From contig NZ_LR134352.1 of the NCBI RefSeq assembly GCF_900637185.1, positions 3,276,001-3,340,000 on the forward strand: a DNA stretch of 64,000 nucleotides, in the 5' to 3' direction. This document shows positions 39,655 to 47,182 of the stretch, one piece after another. This DNA comes from Nocardia asteroides. Lineage in GTDB: Bacteria; Actinomycetota; Actinomycetes; Mycobacteriales; Mycobacteriaceae. The number at the start of each line of letters is the position of its first letter. The first letter of the stretch is position 1. A model generated the notes under the pieces. The model had not been told where the DNA came from. It saw nothing but the letters and a program-made list of their open reading frames with translations, and made no database searches. A program made the position numbers and the translations under genes.

Positions 39655-40635
39655 TCAACTCGTCCGGCGGTCGGGTTCGCTGCGGTAGCGGGCCCGGCCG
39701 CCGTCGATCTTCAGCAGCTTCCACAGCGGCCGGGTCACCGGGTTCAGCAGCCCGAGGTCGTCGGCGAGGCCGCGCATGTCGCCGAAGAAGCCGCTCAGAA
39801 TCCGGCGCGAGGTGGGGCTGCGCCAGAACGCGTCCTTGAACACCTCGTCGGGGATGTCGAATTTGGTGGCGAACGACTTCGACGGCTTCACCAGCTCGTC
39901 GGCGAGCCAGCGCATGGCGATCGGGAAGGCCACCGCGCACACCGCGGTGCTCACCGGATTCATCCTGGCCACGTGGTTGCGCAGGAACTCGTTGGCGAAG
40001 GAGATGTGGCGCGCCTCCTCCGCGATGTGGATCTCCATGATCCGCAGCAGCGTGGGCTGGGTCGCGCTCCCCGACCTGATCAGCGCCTTCTGATAGTGGT
40101 CGATCGGCTCCTCGCCGCCGAGGATGCCGATGAACAGGATGGCCCAGAAGTAGCCGCCCGCGACGCCGATGAACGGCGAGGCGACCCGGAACAGCGGCCG
40201 CATCCCCGGCACGTCGTCGCCGATCCGGTTGACCAGCTCCTGGAACATCTGGATGTGGTTGCACTCCTCGGTCATCTCGTGGAGGCAGTAGCGGAACTCG
40301 GGGGAGCCGTTGGGCAGGGCCATGGCGTACTGCATCATCCCGCGGATGAGGATGGATTCGAACGCGAGTCCCACCTTCGCGGCGTTGGCCTGTCGCCAGC
40401 GCCCGATCTCGATCCGGCGTTCCAGCGGCAGGCCCTGATACCAGGCGGTGGCGCCGAGCGGGTCCAGCTCGGCCGAGAGCACCCAGCGCGGGTCATCGCG
40501 GTCGATCCGGAATTCCGGTGCGTCCCAGTCGATGTCGAGGAAGGGATCGAAACGGCGGTGGACCGAACCCTCGGACAGGGTCAGCAGGGTGTCGGCGTAG
40601 TCCGGATCGGCGGCAGCGGTCTTCGAGAACGTCAT
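39655..40635 (-). CDS. AurF-like diiron oxygenase
   Basis: 326 residues. Ferritin-like carboxylate-bridged diiron motifs are visible: HEMTEECNHIQMFQE and EIHIAEEARHISFANE (E-x-x-H pairs). The pattern and length match the AurF/CmlI family, whose known members oxidise aryl amines to nitro groups. Substrate scope in Nocardia and Mycobacterium homologues is mostly unknown. N-terminal segment FLDIDWDAPEF is shared with the second diiron protein at 45705-46628. It is convergent with the SDR at 38913, with only 4 bases between the stops. Confidence 0.85.
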   Translation of the reverse strand: MTFSKTAAADPDYADTLLTLSEGSVHRRFDPFLDIDWDAPEFRIDRDDPRWVLSAELDPLGATAWYQGLPLERRIEIGRWRQANAAKVGLAFESILIRGMMQYAMALPNGSPEFRYCLHEMTEECNHIQMFQELVNRIGDDVPGMRPLFRVASPFIGVAGGYFWAILFIGILGGEEPIDHYQKALIRSGSATQPTLLRIMEIHIAEEARHISFANEFLRNHVARMNPVSTAVCAVAFPIAMRWLADELVKPSKSFATKFDIPDEVFKDAFWRSPTSRRILSGFFGDMRGLADDLGLLNPVTRPLWKLLKIDGGRARYRSEPDRRTS

Positions 40636-40733
40636 TGTTTCTCTCCATCGTCACGGGGCTCACCGTCGAGCGGGGCGCGCCCTGATGTAACTGTAACGCA
40701 CTGTCTCACCTAAATCCAGGGTCCGCTGTCGGC

Positions 40734-41582
40734 TCAGCCCACGCGGGGCACCCGGCCGTCGACGTCGGTGAAGCCGTAGGCCTCGGCCAGGTCGGCGACC
40801 TTCCAGGCGGCGCCGGTGCGGGTCAGCCGGTCGGGATCGGCCGCCAGGGCCACGACCGCGCGGCCGGGGAAGGCGGGCGTCTCGGCGGCGTCGAGGTCGA
40901 AGGTTCCCTCGCCGGGCAGGGTGACCTCGCGCCTGCCGTTCGCGTCGGCCGGAACCATCTGCAGCAGTTCGGTGTTGACGATCCCGGGCCAGATCGACAC
41001 CGCGGTCACGCCGGTGCCGTCCAGGTCGTGCGCGAAATCGGCGGTGAGCCGGTCCAGCGCCGTCTTGGCGACGCCGTAGACGGCATTGTGCGAGTAGCGC
41101 TGAGCGCCGGGCGAGGACACGTTCACGATCAGCCCGGCCGCCTCGATCAGCAACGGCGCGGCGAACACGCTCGCCACGTAGTGCGAGCGCACGCCGATGT
41201 CGAACGTCTCGTCCCAGGCCTTCGGCGGGACGTCCCAGAACTTGCGGCCCAGCCAGCGGCCTGCGGCGGGGGCGTTGTAGACATTGTTGACCAGCACGTC
41301 GAGCCGACCCTGCTCGTCGCGGACCCGCGCGAACAGCTTCTCGACCGCGGCGTCGTCGGTGTGGTCGCACACCACGGCCACACCGGTCCCGCCCGCGGCG
41401 GTGATCTCCTCGGCGGTGGCGTGCACCGTGCCGGGCAGCCGGCCCGGGGTGGTGGTGCGGCCGGTGACGTACACGGTGGCCCCGGCCGCGCCCAGCTCGA
41501 GGGCGATGCCCTTGCCGATGCCGCGACTGGCTCCGGTCACCACCGCGACCCGGCCGGCCAGAATCTTGGGTGTTCCGCTCAT
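40734..41582 (-). CDS. SDR oxidoreductase (DHRS1-like), paralogue of 24076
   Basis: 282 residues. TGASRGIGKGIALELGAAG, CDHTDDAAV, LVNNVYNAP (variant NNAG), VNVSSPGAQRYS and YGVAKTALDR are present. It shares the variant NNV and SIWPGIVNTELL-like ending with the SDR at 24076-24906, so the two are paralogues. It is divergent from an epoxide hydrolase, with a GAAC-N2-GTTC site between them. The 98-base gap to the AurF-like gene shows nothing certain. Confidence 0.87.
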   Translation of the reverse strand: MSGTPKILAGRVAVVTGASRGIGKGIALELGAAGATVYVTGRTTTPGRLPGTVHATAEEITAAGGTGVAVVCDHTDDAAVEKLFARVRDEQGRLDVLVNNVYNAPAAGRWLGRKFWDVPPKAWDETFDIGVRSHYVASVFAAPLLIEAAGLIVNVSSPGAQRYSHNAVYGVAKTALDRLTADFAHDLDGTGVTAVSIWPGIVNTELLQMVPADANGRREVTLPGEGTFDLDAAETPAFPGRAVVALAADPDRLTRTGAAWKVADLAEAYGFTDVDGRVPRVG

Positions 41583-41607
41583 GACCTCCAGACACTACCG
41601 TCAAAAT

Positions 41608-41621
41608 AGGAACACGTTCTA
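41608..41621. promoter_or_regulatory. KstR-like operator AGGAACACGTTCTA
   Basis: The site has the GAAC-N2-GTTC core of KstR boxes (TnnAACnnGTTnnA) with one outer mismatch (A for T). It sits in the 54-base divergent region between an SDR and an epoxide hydrolase. KstR controls sterol catabolism in actinobacteria; another TetR protein with similar specificity is equally possible. Confidence 0.45.
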
Positions 41622-41636
41622 GAAACGGAGACGGTA

Positions 41637-42620
41637 GTGGAGCTGACCCATCGATTCCTGGACACCGGCGAGGTCCGGATGCACATCACCGAGCAGGGGC
41701 AGGGGTATCCGGTGGTGTTCTGCCACGGCTTCCCGCACACCGGGTTCGTGTGGCATCGCCAGCTCGCCGCCGTCTCCGCCGCCGGATTCCGGGCGATCGC
41801 GCCCGATCTGCGCGGATACGGGCGCACCGAGGCGCCCGCCGATGTCGCGGCCTATACGAACGAGGCGGTGATCGGTGATCTGCTGGCGCTGCTCGACGAC
41901 ATCGGCGCGGCGACGGCGGTGTTCGTCGGCCTCGACTTCGGCGCCCAGCTCGTCTGGGAGCTGGCGTTGCGCGCGCCCGAACGGGTGGAAGCCGTTGCGG
42001 TGCTGAACAATCCGTTCTCGCCGCGACCGCCGCGCGCGCCGTCGGAGTTCTGGACCAAGGCAGCGCAGCGGCACTTCCTGCACCTGGCCTACTTCCAGGA
42101 ACCCGGCGTCGCCGACGCCGAGCTCGCGGCCCGGCCCCGCGAATTCCTGGCCCGCGTGTACTACTCGCTCTCCGGCGACTACCACTACCTCGACACCTGG
42201 AAGAACCCGCCCGGCCTCGGCTACCTCGACGTCCTCCCGCAGGCGCCCGCGATGCCGTGGACATGGCTGTCGGAGTCCGAATTCGACACCCTGGCCACGG
42301 AATTCGAGCGCACCGGCTTCACCGGCGGCCTCAACTGGTACCGCAACCTGGACCGCAACTGGGCGCTGACCGAGGCCCTTGCCGGTGCGAAGGTGGAGGT
42401 TCCCACCTACTTCCTCTACGGCGCCAACGACCCCGACATGGAGGGCTTCAGCGGCCGCGACCCCCTGGCGACCCTGCGGGCGAACGTCACCGACCTGCGC
42501 AGCGTCGTCGAGGTCCTCGACGCGGGCCACCTCGTCCAGCTGGAACGCACCGACGCCGTCGACACCTTCCTGATCGGCGCCCTGCGCGAACTCGGCGTGA
42601 GCGCGATGTCCACGCCGTGA
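41637..42620 (+). CDS. Epoxide hydrolase
   Basis: 327 residues. Alpha/beta fold with HGFPHTGFVWHRQL, Asp nucleophile in VGLDFGAQLVWELA, cap-domain Tyr in GLNWYRNLDRNW, acid in YGANDPDMEG and catalytic His in DAGHLVQLERT. This set is that of soluble epoxide hydrolases (EphA-like). GTG 41637 follows the operator region with no strong ribosome site. It probably opens epoxides from lipid or aromatic catabolism. Confidence 0.87.
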   Translation: MELTHRFLDTGEVRMHITEQGQGYPVVFCHGFPHTGFVWHRQLAAVSAAGFRAIAPDLRGYGRTEAPADVAAYTNEAVIGDLLALLDDIGAATAVFVGLDFGAQLVWELALRAPERVEAVAVLNNPFSPRPPRAPSEFWTKAAQRHFLHLAYFQEPGVADAELAARPREFLARVYYSLSGDYHYLDTWKNPPGLGYLDVLPQAPAMPWTWLSESEFDTLATEFERTGFTGGLNWYRNLDRNWALTEALAGAKVEVPTYFLYGANDPDMEGFSGRDPLATLRANVTDLRSVVEVLDAGHLVQLERTDAVDTFLIGALRELGVSAMSTP

Positions 42621-42633
42621 GCGGCGCGTCGGG

Positions 42634-43224
42634 TCAGCGGGCGCGGTCGTAGACCAGCGCGATCTCGCCCAGCTCGCCGACCTCGTTCCGGGTGACGGTC
42701 CAGCGGGTGCCGGGCAGTCCGTCGTCGAACAGGCGTGCGCCGCCGCCCGCGATCTCCGGGCAGATCAGCAGGTAGAGGCGGTCGACGAGGTCCGCGGCGA
42801 GCAGATCCTTGATGACACTGGGGCTGGTGTTGACGAGGATCTCGCCGCCGTCGGTGGCGCGCAGGTCGGCGACGACCTCGGCGGCGGGCGCGTCGACGAC
42901 GCGCGTGCGTTCCCACGGTGCCTCGGTGAGCGTGGTCGACAGCACCACCTTGTCGACGTCGGTCAGCCAGCGCGCGTAGCCGCGGTCGCGCGGGTCGGCG
43001 CTCTCGTCGGCGGCGACCGACGGCCAATAGCCGAGGAACCCTTCGGCATTGCGTCGGCCGAGTACCGCGGTGGTCGCGTTCTCCCAGATGCGGGTGAGGT
43101 GGTCGCGCGCCACCTTGGTGGTCGCGTAGCGGACGATCGCGCCCGCGTCGGTAGGTCCGCCGGGACCGTGGTAGCGCCCGTCGAGGGTAAGAGCGATATT
43201 GGCGGTGACGAGGCGTGCGGTCAT
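42634..43224 (-). CDS. Dihydrofolate-reductase-like (RibD C-terminal) protein
   Basis: 196 residues. TANIALTLDGRYHGPGG, TTAVLGRRNAEGF, VLSTTLTEAPWE, ILVNTSPSVIKDLLAADLVD and LLICPEIAGGGARLF match the RibD-C/DHFR-like family of NADPH reductases often called YyaP/YwjB-like. It has no riboflavin context. The ATG overlaps the upstream stop (ATGA), so it is coupled to the ArsR-SRPBCC gene. Substrate unknown. Confidence 0.87.
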   Translation of the reverse strand: MTARLVTANIALTLDGRYHGPGGPTDAGAIVRYATTKVARDHLTRIWENATTAVLGRRNAEGFLGYWPSVAADESADPRDRGYARWLTDVDKVVLSTTLTEAPWERTRVVDAPAAEVVADLRATDGGEILVNTSPSVIKDLLAADLVDRLYLLICPEIAGGGARLFDDGLPGTRWTVTRNEVGELGEIALVYDRAR

Positions 43225-44027
43225 GAGCGGGAAATCCCTTCGGTGATGGCGGCGAGGTTGTCGAGCACCTGTCCCCAGCCGGTGCCGATCCCCGCGATAT
43301 AGGGGACGGCCTCGACCGCGGTGTCGGTGATGGTGAGGGTGAGTCGCAGGCGGGTGCCGTCGGCGACGATGTCGAGAGCCAGGTCGTAGCGGCCGGTGAA
43401 CGACACCGCGCCGTCCGCGTCGAGCACCGACAGGTCGAACGCGAGGTGCTCGGGTTCCGTTGCGGCGCGGACGGTTCCGGCCGAGTGGTAGTGCCGCCCC
43501 TCCGGATCGCGATAGTCGAGCACCGCTCGGCCGCCGGGCACCGGTTCGAGACCGCAGTCGGTGATGGTCATGGACGGCGGAGCCAGCCAGCTGCCGAGCA
43601 GATCGGCGTCGACCCAGTGCCGCCAGACGATCTCGCGTGCCGCCGCCAGGGTCCGCTCGAATTCGAACCTGCGGCCGTCGGCCCATCGGTTCTGTTCCGC
43701 CATCGCAGATTCCGCTTCGATGGCGGCCCGGTAGCGCTCGACCACATCGCGCTCGTCCGCGTTCGCCGCCGCTGCGTCGATCAGTCGGCGTAGGTGTCGT
43801 TCCAGTTGGGTCAGCGGCGCGGTCTCGAGCGCGTAGACGCGACGCTGGCCGAGCGGGAACACCGTCACCAGACCGGCTTTGGCCAGGGTCTGCAGATGCT
43901 TGGTGGTCTGCGGTTGCCGCAATCCGGTCAGCTCGGCCAGTTCGCCGACCGAGCGTGGTCGCTCGGCGAGCAACTCCACGATGCGCCACCGGGCGTGATC
44001 CCCGAGCGCCGACGCGACCTCTTCCAT
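43221..44027 (-). CDS. ArsR-family HTH fused to SRPBCC (AHSA1-like) domain
   Basis: 268 residues. Residues about 1-90 are an ArsR-type winged helix (ALGDHARWRIVELLAERPR, RQPQTTKHLQTLAKAGLV). From about 120 an AHSA1-like SRPBCC domain follows (EFERTLAAAREIVWRHWVDA, LGSWLAPPSMTI). No metal-binding Cys/His cluster is seen in the HTH part, so the attached cavity domain may sense an organic ligand. The pair ArsR plus SRPBCC is common as two genes; here it is one. It is coupled to the RibD-C gene. Confidence 0.88.
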   Translation of the reverse strand: MEEVASALGDHARWRIVELLAERPRSVGELAELTGLRQPQTTKHLQTLAKAGLVTVFPLGQRRVYALETAPLTQLERHLRRLIDAAAANADERDVVERYRAAIEAESAMAEQNRWADGRRFEFERTLAAAREIVWRHWVDADLLGSWLAPPSMTITDCGLEPVPGGRAVLDYRDPEGRHYHSAGTVRAATEPEHLAFDLSVLDADGAVSFTGRYDLALDIVADGTRLRLTLTITDTAVEAVPYIAGIGTGWGQVLDNLAAITEGISRS

Positions 44028-44037
44028 GACCAGAAGA

Positions 44038-44057
44038 ATTCCACGAATGGAATATTC
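44038..44057. promoter_or_regulatory. Operator candidate upstream of ArsR-SRPBCC
   Basis: ATTCCA-CGAA-TGGAAT (44038-44053) is a perfect 6-bp inverted repeat and overlaps GAATATTC (44050-44057), an 8-bp palindrome. A second GGAATATT lies just beyond at about 44064-44071. The site lies within 30 bases of the start, as for autoregulated ArsR repressors. Confidence 0.55.
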
Positions 44058-44083
44058 ATGTCAAGGAATATTTGTGAGCGTGC

Positions 44084-44737
44084 TCAGGGCTCGCCGATGA
44101 CTTCCGGGGGGAGGAATGTGGCGCCGAGCTGGGCGGCGACGGCGCTGGTGTGGTCGACGATGCGGTCCGCGGTGACGTCGAGGACGCCGGTGCGCCAGGC
44201 CGAGAGCAGTTCGATGAAGCCGCCGATGCCGATCAGGGTGCTCATCCGGATGGTGGTCTCGTCCACGCCGGGGCGCAGGTAGGGGCGGGCGGCGGCGATG
44301 AGCAGGTCGGTGGCGTCGGTGAGCATGGTCTTGCGCCGTTGCTCCAGCACGGCGCTACCGGCGTGGTCGGCGAGCAGGATGCGGGCGCGGCCACGCGGGT
44401 CGGCCTGCAACGCCACGGCGTGGGCGATGGTGGCCCGCATGATCTCGAGCGGGGCGCGGTCGGCGTGCTCGGCGATCACCGTGGCCAGGTCGACGAACAC
44501 TTCGGCGCAGACTTCGTCCCACACCGCGGTCAGCAGGTCGTCGCGGTCGCTGAAGTGCTCGTAGAAGTAGCGGTCGTTGAGCGAGGTGCGCTGGCAGACG
44601 CCGCGCATGGTCACCGCGGCCCAGCCGTTGTCGATCCAGATCTCGAGCGCGGCGTCGACGAGGCTCTCGCGGCGCTGCGCTCTGCGCTGATCGGCGGTGA
44701 GTCCGCCCCAGGTCCGGGCCGGTGCGCGCACATCCAT
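44084..44737 (-). CDS. TetR-family regulator
   Basis: 217 residues. The HTH is typical (DAALEIWIDNGWAAVTMRGV, CQRTSLNDRYFYEHFSDRDD), followed by an all-helical ligand domain. ATG 44737 is preferred to the TTG three codons upstream. It is divergent from the SDR/diiron/BVMO operon at 44841-48663, separated by about 100 bases, and is the natural candidate to control it. Confidence 0.88.
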   Translation of the reverse strand: MDVRAPARTWGGLTADQRRAQRRESLVDAALEIWIDNGWAAVTMRGVCQRTSLNDRYFYEHFSDRDDLLTAVWDEVCAEVFVDLATVIAEHADRAPLEIMRATIAHAVALQADPRGRARILLADHAGSAVLEQRRKTMLTDATDLLIAAARPYLRPGVDETTIRMSTLIGIGGFIELLSAWRTGVLDVTADRIVDHTSAVAAQLGATFLPPEVIGEP

Positions 44738-44840
44738 GGTTGACAAAGTACTCCGCCGCGAGCCTAATTGGTGTCAGGTGCGGCCAATGGTGGCAGATGC
44801 CACCAATTCGAGCCTCGCCGGGTCGACCCCGGGAGTTGCC

Positions 44841-45677
44841 ATGCGACTGTTTCCCTTCGGCGGACATCGCCGGACCACGAACGCCGATGCCGTGGTGACC
44901 GGCGCGGGCAGCGGCATCGGCCGCGCGTTCGCGCTGGAACTGGGCAGGCGCGGCGGCCGCGTCGTGTGTTCCGACATCGATCCCGATCGCGCCGACGAGA
45001 CCGCCGCGCTGGTCGAGGCCGCGGGCGGCAAGGCGACCGGGACAATCTGCGACGTGACCGCGATCGACGAGGTGACTCGGCTGGCCACGACCGCGCGGGA
45101 CTGGTTCGGCGGGTCACCCACCGTCGTGGTCAACAACGCGGGCATCGGCGCGGGTGGGCCGGTGGTCGGCGAGTTCGCCCTCGACGACTGGCACCGCACG
45201 CTCAGGGTGAACCTGTGGGGCGTGATCCACGGCTGTCACGTCTTCGCGCCGATCCTGCGGGAAGCCGGTCGCGGCGCCCTGGTCAACGTCGCCTCGGCGG
45301 CCGCCTTCGGCGCGGCGCCACGGATGGCGGCCTACAACGTCAGCAAGGCGGGCGTGCTCGCGCTCTCGGAGACCATCGCGGCCGAGCTGGCCGGCACCGG
45401 CGTCGGCGTCACGGTGCTGTGCCCGACCGGGGTGAAAACCAATATCCTGCAGGCCGATGCGCCCCTGGACGACACGGCCGAACGGCTCGGCGGCCTGCTG
45501 TTGCGCTGGACCGGCCGCGCGCCCGCCGGGATCGCCCGCGCCACCCTCGACGCCGTGGATCGCGGTGAGCTGTACGTGGTTCCGCAGCTCGAGGCCAAAG
45601 TGCTGTGGCAGGCCAAACGATGGATGCCTGCCACCTACACCCGTTCGGCGGGCCTGCTGGAGCGGGTCGTGCGCTGA
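44841..45677 (+). CDS. SDR oxidoreductase, first gene of BVMO operon
   Basis: 278 residues. VTGAGSGIGRAFALELGRRG, VVNNAGIGAGG, NVASAAAFGAAPRM and YNVSKAGVLALSE (YxxxK) are all present. A C-terminal tail of about 30 residues extends beyond the SDR fold (VLWQAKRWMPATYTRSAGLL), possibly for membrane or partner contact. ATG 44841 has GGGAG upstream. Followed after 27 bases by the diiron protein. It likely oxidises an alcohol to the ketone substrate of the BVMO (inference). Confidence 0.87.
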   Translation: MRLFPFGGHRRTTNADAVVTGAGSGIGRAFALELGRRGGRVVCSDIDPDRADETAALVEAAGGKATGTICDVTAIDEVTRLATTARDWFGGSPTVVVNNAGIGAGGPVVGEFALDDWHRTLRVNLWGVIHGCHVFAPILREAGRGALVNVASAAAFGAAPRMAAYNVSKAGVLALSETIAAELAGTGVGVTVLCPTGVKTNILQADAPLDDTAERLGGLLLRWTGRAPAGIARATLDAVDRGELYVVPQLEAKVLWQAKRWMPATYTRSAGLLERVVR

Positions 45678-45704
45678 TCCGTTCACACCGAAGGAGATCG
45701 AACA

Positions 45705-46628
45705 ATGACGTTCGCCTATCCCGACATGCTCGCCACGGTGCGCGCCCGCCAGTGGGCGCTGGCCGACATCGACTGGGACGCACCGGGCGCCGACACCATC
45801 ACCGACGAGCAACGGCCCCGGCTGGCCACCTTCATGGCGGATCTGGTGTGGATCGAACACGTCGGCGCCCGCGGCTTCGCCGCCCTGGTCCACCAGGCGC
45901 CACCGGGCCCACTGCGCGAGATCTACCGGTACTTCCACGCCGAGGAGCAGAAGCATGCCAATGCCGAACTCGCGCTGATGCGGCGCTGGGGCATGCTCGA
46001 CGACGACGCGATGCCGGTGCCCAACAAGAACATCCGCCTCGTGATCAGCTGGCTCGACCGCTACGCCGACCAGCTGACGCTGCCGGTGCTGGGCACGGTG
46101 ATCCCGTCGCTGGAGACCGCGCTGGACGGCGCCCTGGTGAAATTCCTGCTCGACGAGGTCGAGGACCCGGTGTGCCACGAGGTGTTCCGGCACATCAACA
46201 GCGACGAGTCCCGCCACCTGGCCGTCGGTTTCCAGGTGCTCGAGCAGCTCGGCGCGGGCCCGCTGCGCCGGATGGCCATCGAGACGGCCGGATTCGCGGT
46301 GCGCCCGTCGTTCGTGCTCGGGGCGCTGCTCTACGCGCCACTGCTGTCGCGGATGTCGACCAACATCATCGCCCTCGGGCTCGACGAGGAGAAGCTGTGG
46401 CAGGCGGTGCGCCGCTACGAGAACGTCGGCGAGCGCAGTCCGGCGATCCGGCGGATCCCGCTGTATCACGTGGTGAAGATGCACGGGAAGGCCACGATCC
46501 ACCGGCGTCAGCCGTTCCAGCTGCTGGCCGACGTGTCCAACGCCTGCATCGACCGTTTTCCGGTGCGGGTGCTGGGGCGCAGGCCGTCCTGGTCGGACGA
46601 GCTCACCTATGAACCGGTGGCGAAATGA
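45705..46628 (+). CDS. Ferritin-like diiron protein
   Basis: 307 residues. DLVWIEHVGARGFAAL, HAEEQKHANAELALM and DESRHLAVGFQVLEQLG give the four-helix diiron ligand pattern (two E-x-x-H). It is related to the AurF-like protein at 39655 (shared DIDWDAP). Homologues are usually annotated only as ferritin-like or as reductase. In an SDR/BVMO operon it may hydroxylate the substrate first. It overlaps the next gene by 4 bases. Confidence 0.78.
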   Translation: MTFAYPDMLATVRARQWALADIDWDAPGADTITDEQRPRLATFMADLVWIEHVGARGFAALVHQAPPGPLREIYRYFHAEEQKHANAELALMRRWGMLDDDAMPVPNKNIRLVISWLDRYADQLTLPVLGTVIPSLETALDGALVKFLLDEVEDPVCHEVFRHINSDESRHLAVGFQVLEQLGAGPLRRMAIETAGFAVRPSFVLGALLYAPLLSRMSTNIIALGLDEEKLWQAVRRYENVGERSPAIRRIPLYHVVKMHGKATIHRRQPFQLLADVSNACIDRFPVRVLGRRPSWSDELTYEPVAK

Positions 46629-47182
46629 GCACCGGCTTCGCGGGCCGGGAGGTGCGCTACGCGGAATTCCGGCCGCGCCGCGAGTTCACCGGGCTGCGGG
46701 TGGCGATCGTCGGCAGCGGGGCCGCGGCGGCGCGGCTGCTGCCCGGCATCGCCGCCGAGGCCGCCCGGGTGACGGTGTTCCAGACCGACGCGGTGTGGAT
46801 CCTGCCGCGCGGTCCGGTGCCCACGGCGACGCTGCGCCGGCTGCCGCAACGGCTGGTGCGATCGGCCGCGCTGCTCAATCTCCGTGTCCAGGTGCGGGAT
46901 TCGTGGTTGCGGCACCGCCTCACCCCTGACGCGTCCGCCGGTGTCGCGGTGCACGGCAGCTACTACCGGACGTTGCGCCTGCCGCACTGCACCCTGGTGA
47001 CCTGGCCGATCGCGCGACTGGTGCCCGCCGGCATCCGTACGGTCGACGGCATCGAGCACCGGGTCGACGTCATCGTCCACGCCGAAGACGCCACCCGCGT
47101 CGTCCGCACGGTCGGCAGGCGCGGCCACACCCGTCCGGCCCCCGCCGCCTTCACCGCGTCCAGGATCGAGGAGATCGCATGA
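46625..47182 (+). CDS. Degenerate BVMO-like NAD(P)-binding protein
   Basis: 185 residues, coupled to both neighbours by 4-base overlaps. It aligns with the middle and end of flavin monooxygenases such as its neighbour: VAIVGSGAAAARLLPGIAAE matches GTGASAVQVIPEIA, VTVFQTDAVWILPRG matches LTVFQRTPIWCLPRP, then GSYYRTL and VDGIEHRVDVIVHAED replace CKRPSFSNDYL and ADVLILATG. The FAD-binding N-terminus is absent, so it is not a complete monooxygenase. It could be a cofactor-binding subunit or a decaying duplicate. Confidence 0.65.
   Translation: MSTGFAGREVRYAEFRPRREFTGLRVAIVGSGAAAARLLPGIAAEAARVTVFQTDAVWILPRGPVPTATLRRLPQRLVRSAALLNLRVQVRDSWLRHRLTPDASAGVAVHGSYYRTLRLPHCTLVTWPIARLVPAGIRTVDGIEHRVDVIVHAEDATRVVRTVGRRGHTRPAPAAFTASRIEEIA

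Noticed and set aside
42634..43989. A 451-residue continuous - strand frame covering the RibD-C gene and beyond
   Set aside because: Only the last 196 residues match a family; the upstream part is an out-of-frame reading of the ArsR-SRPBCC gene, which has its own clear frame.
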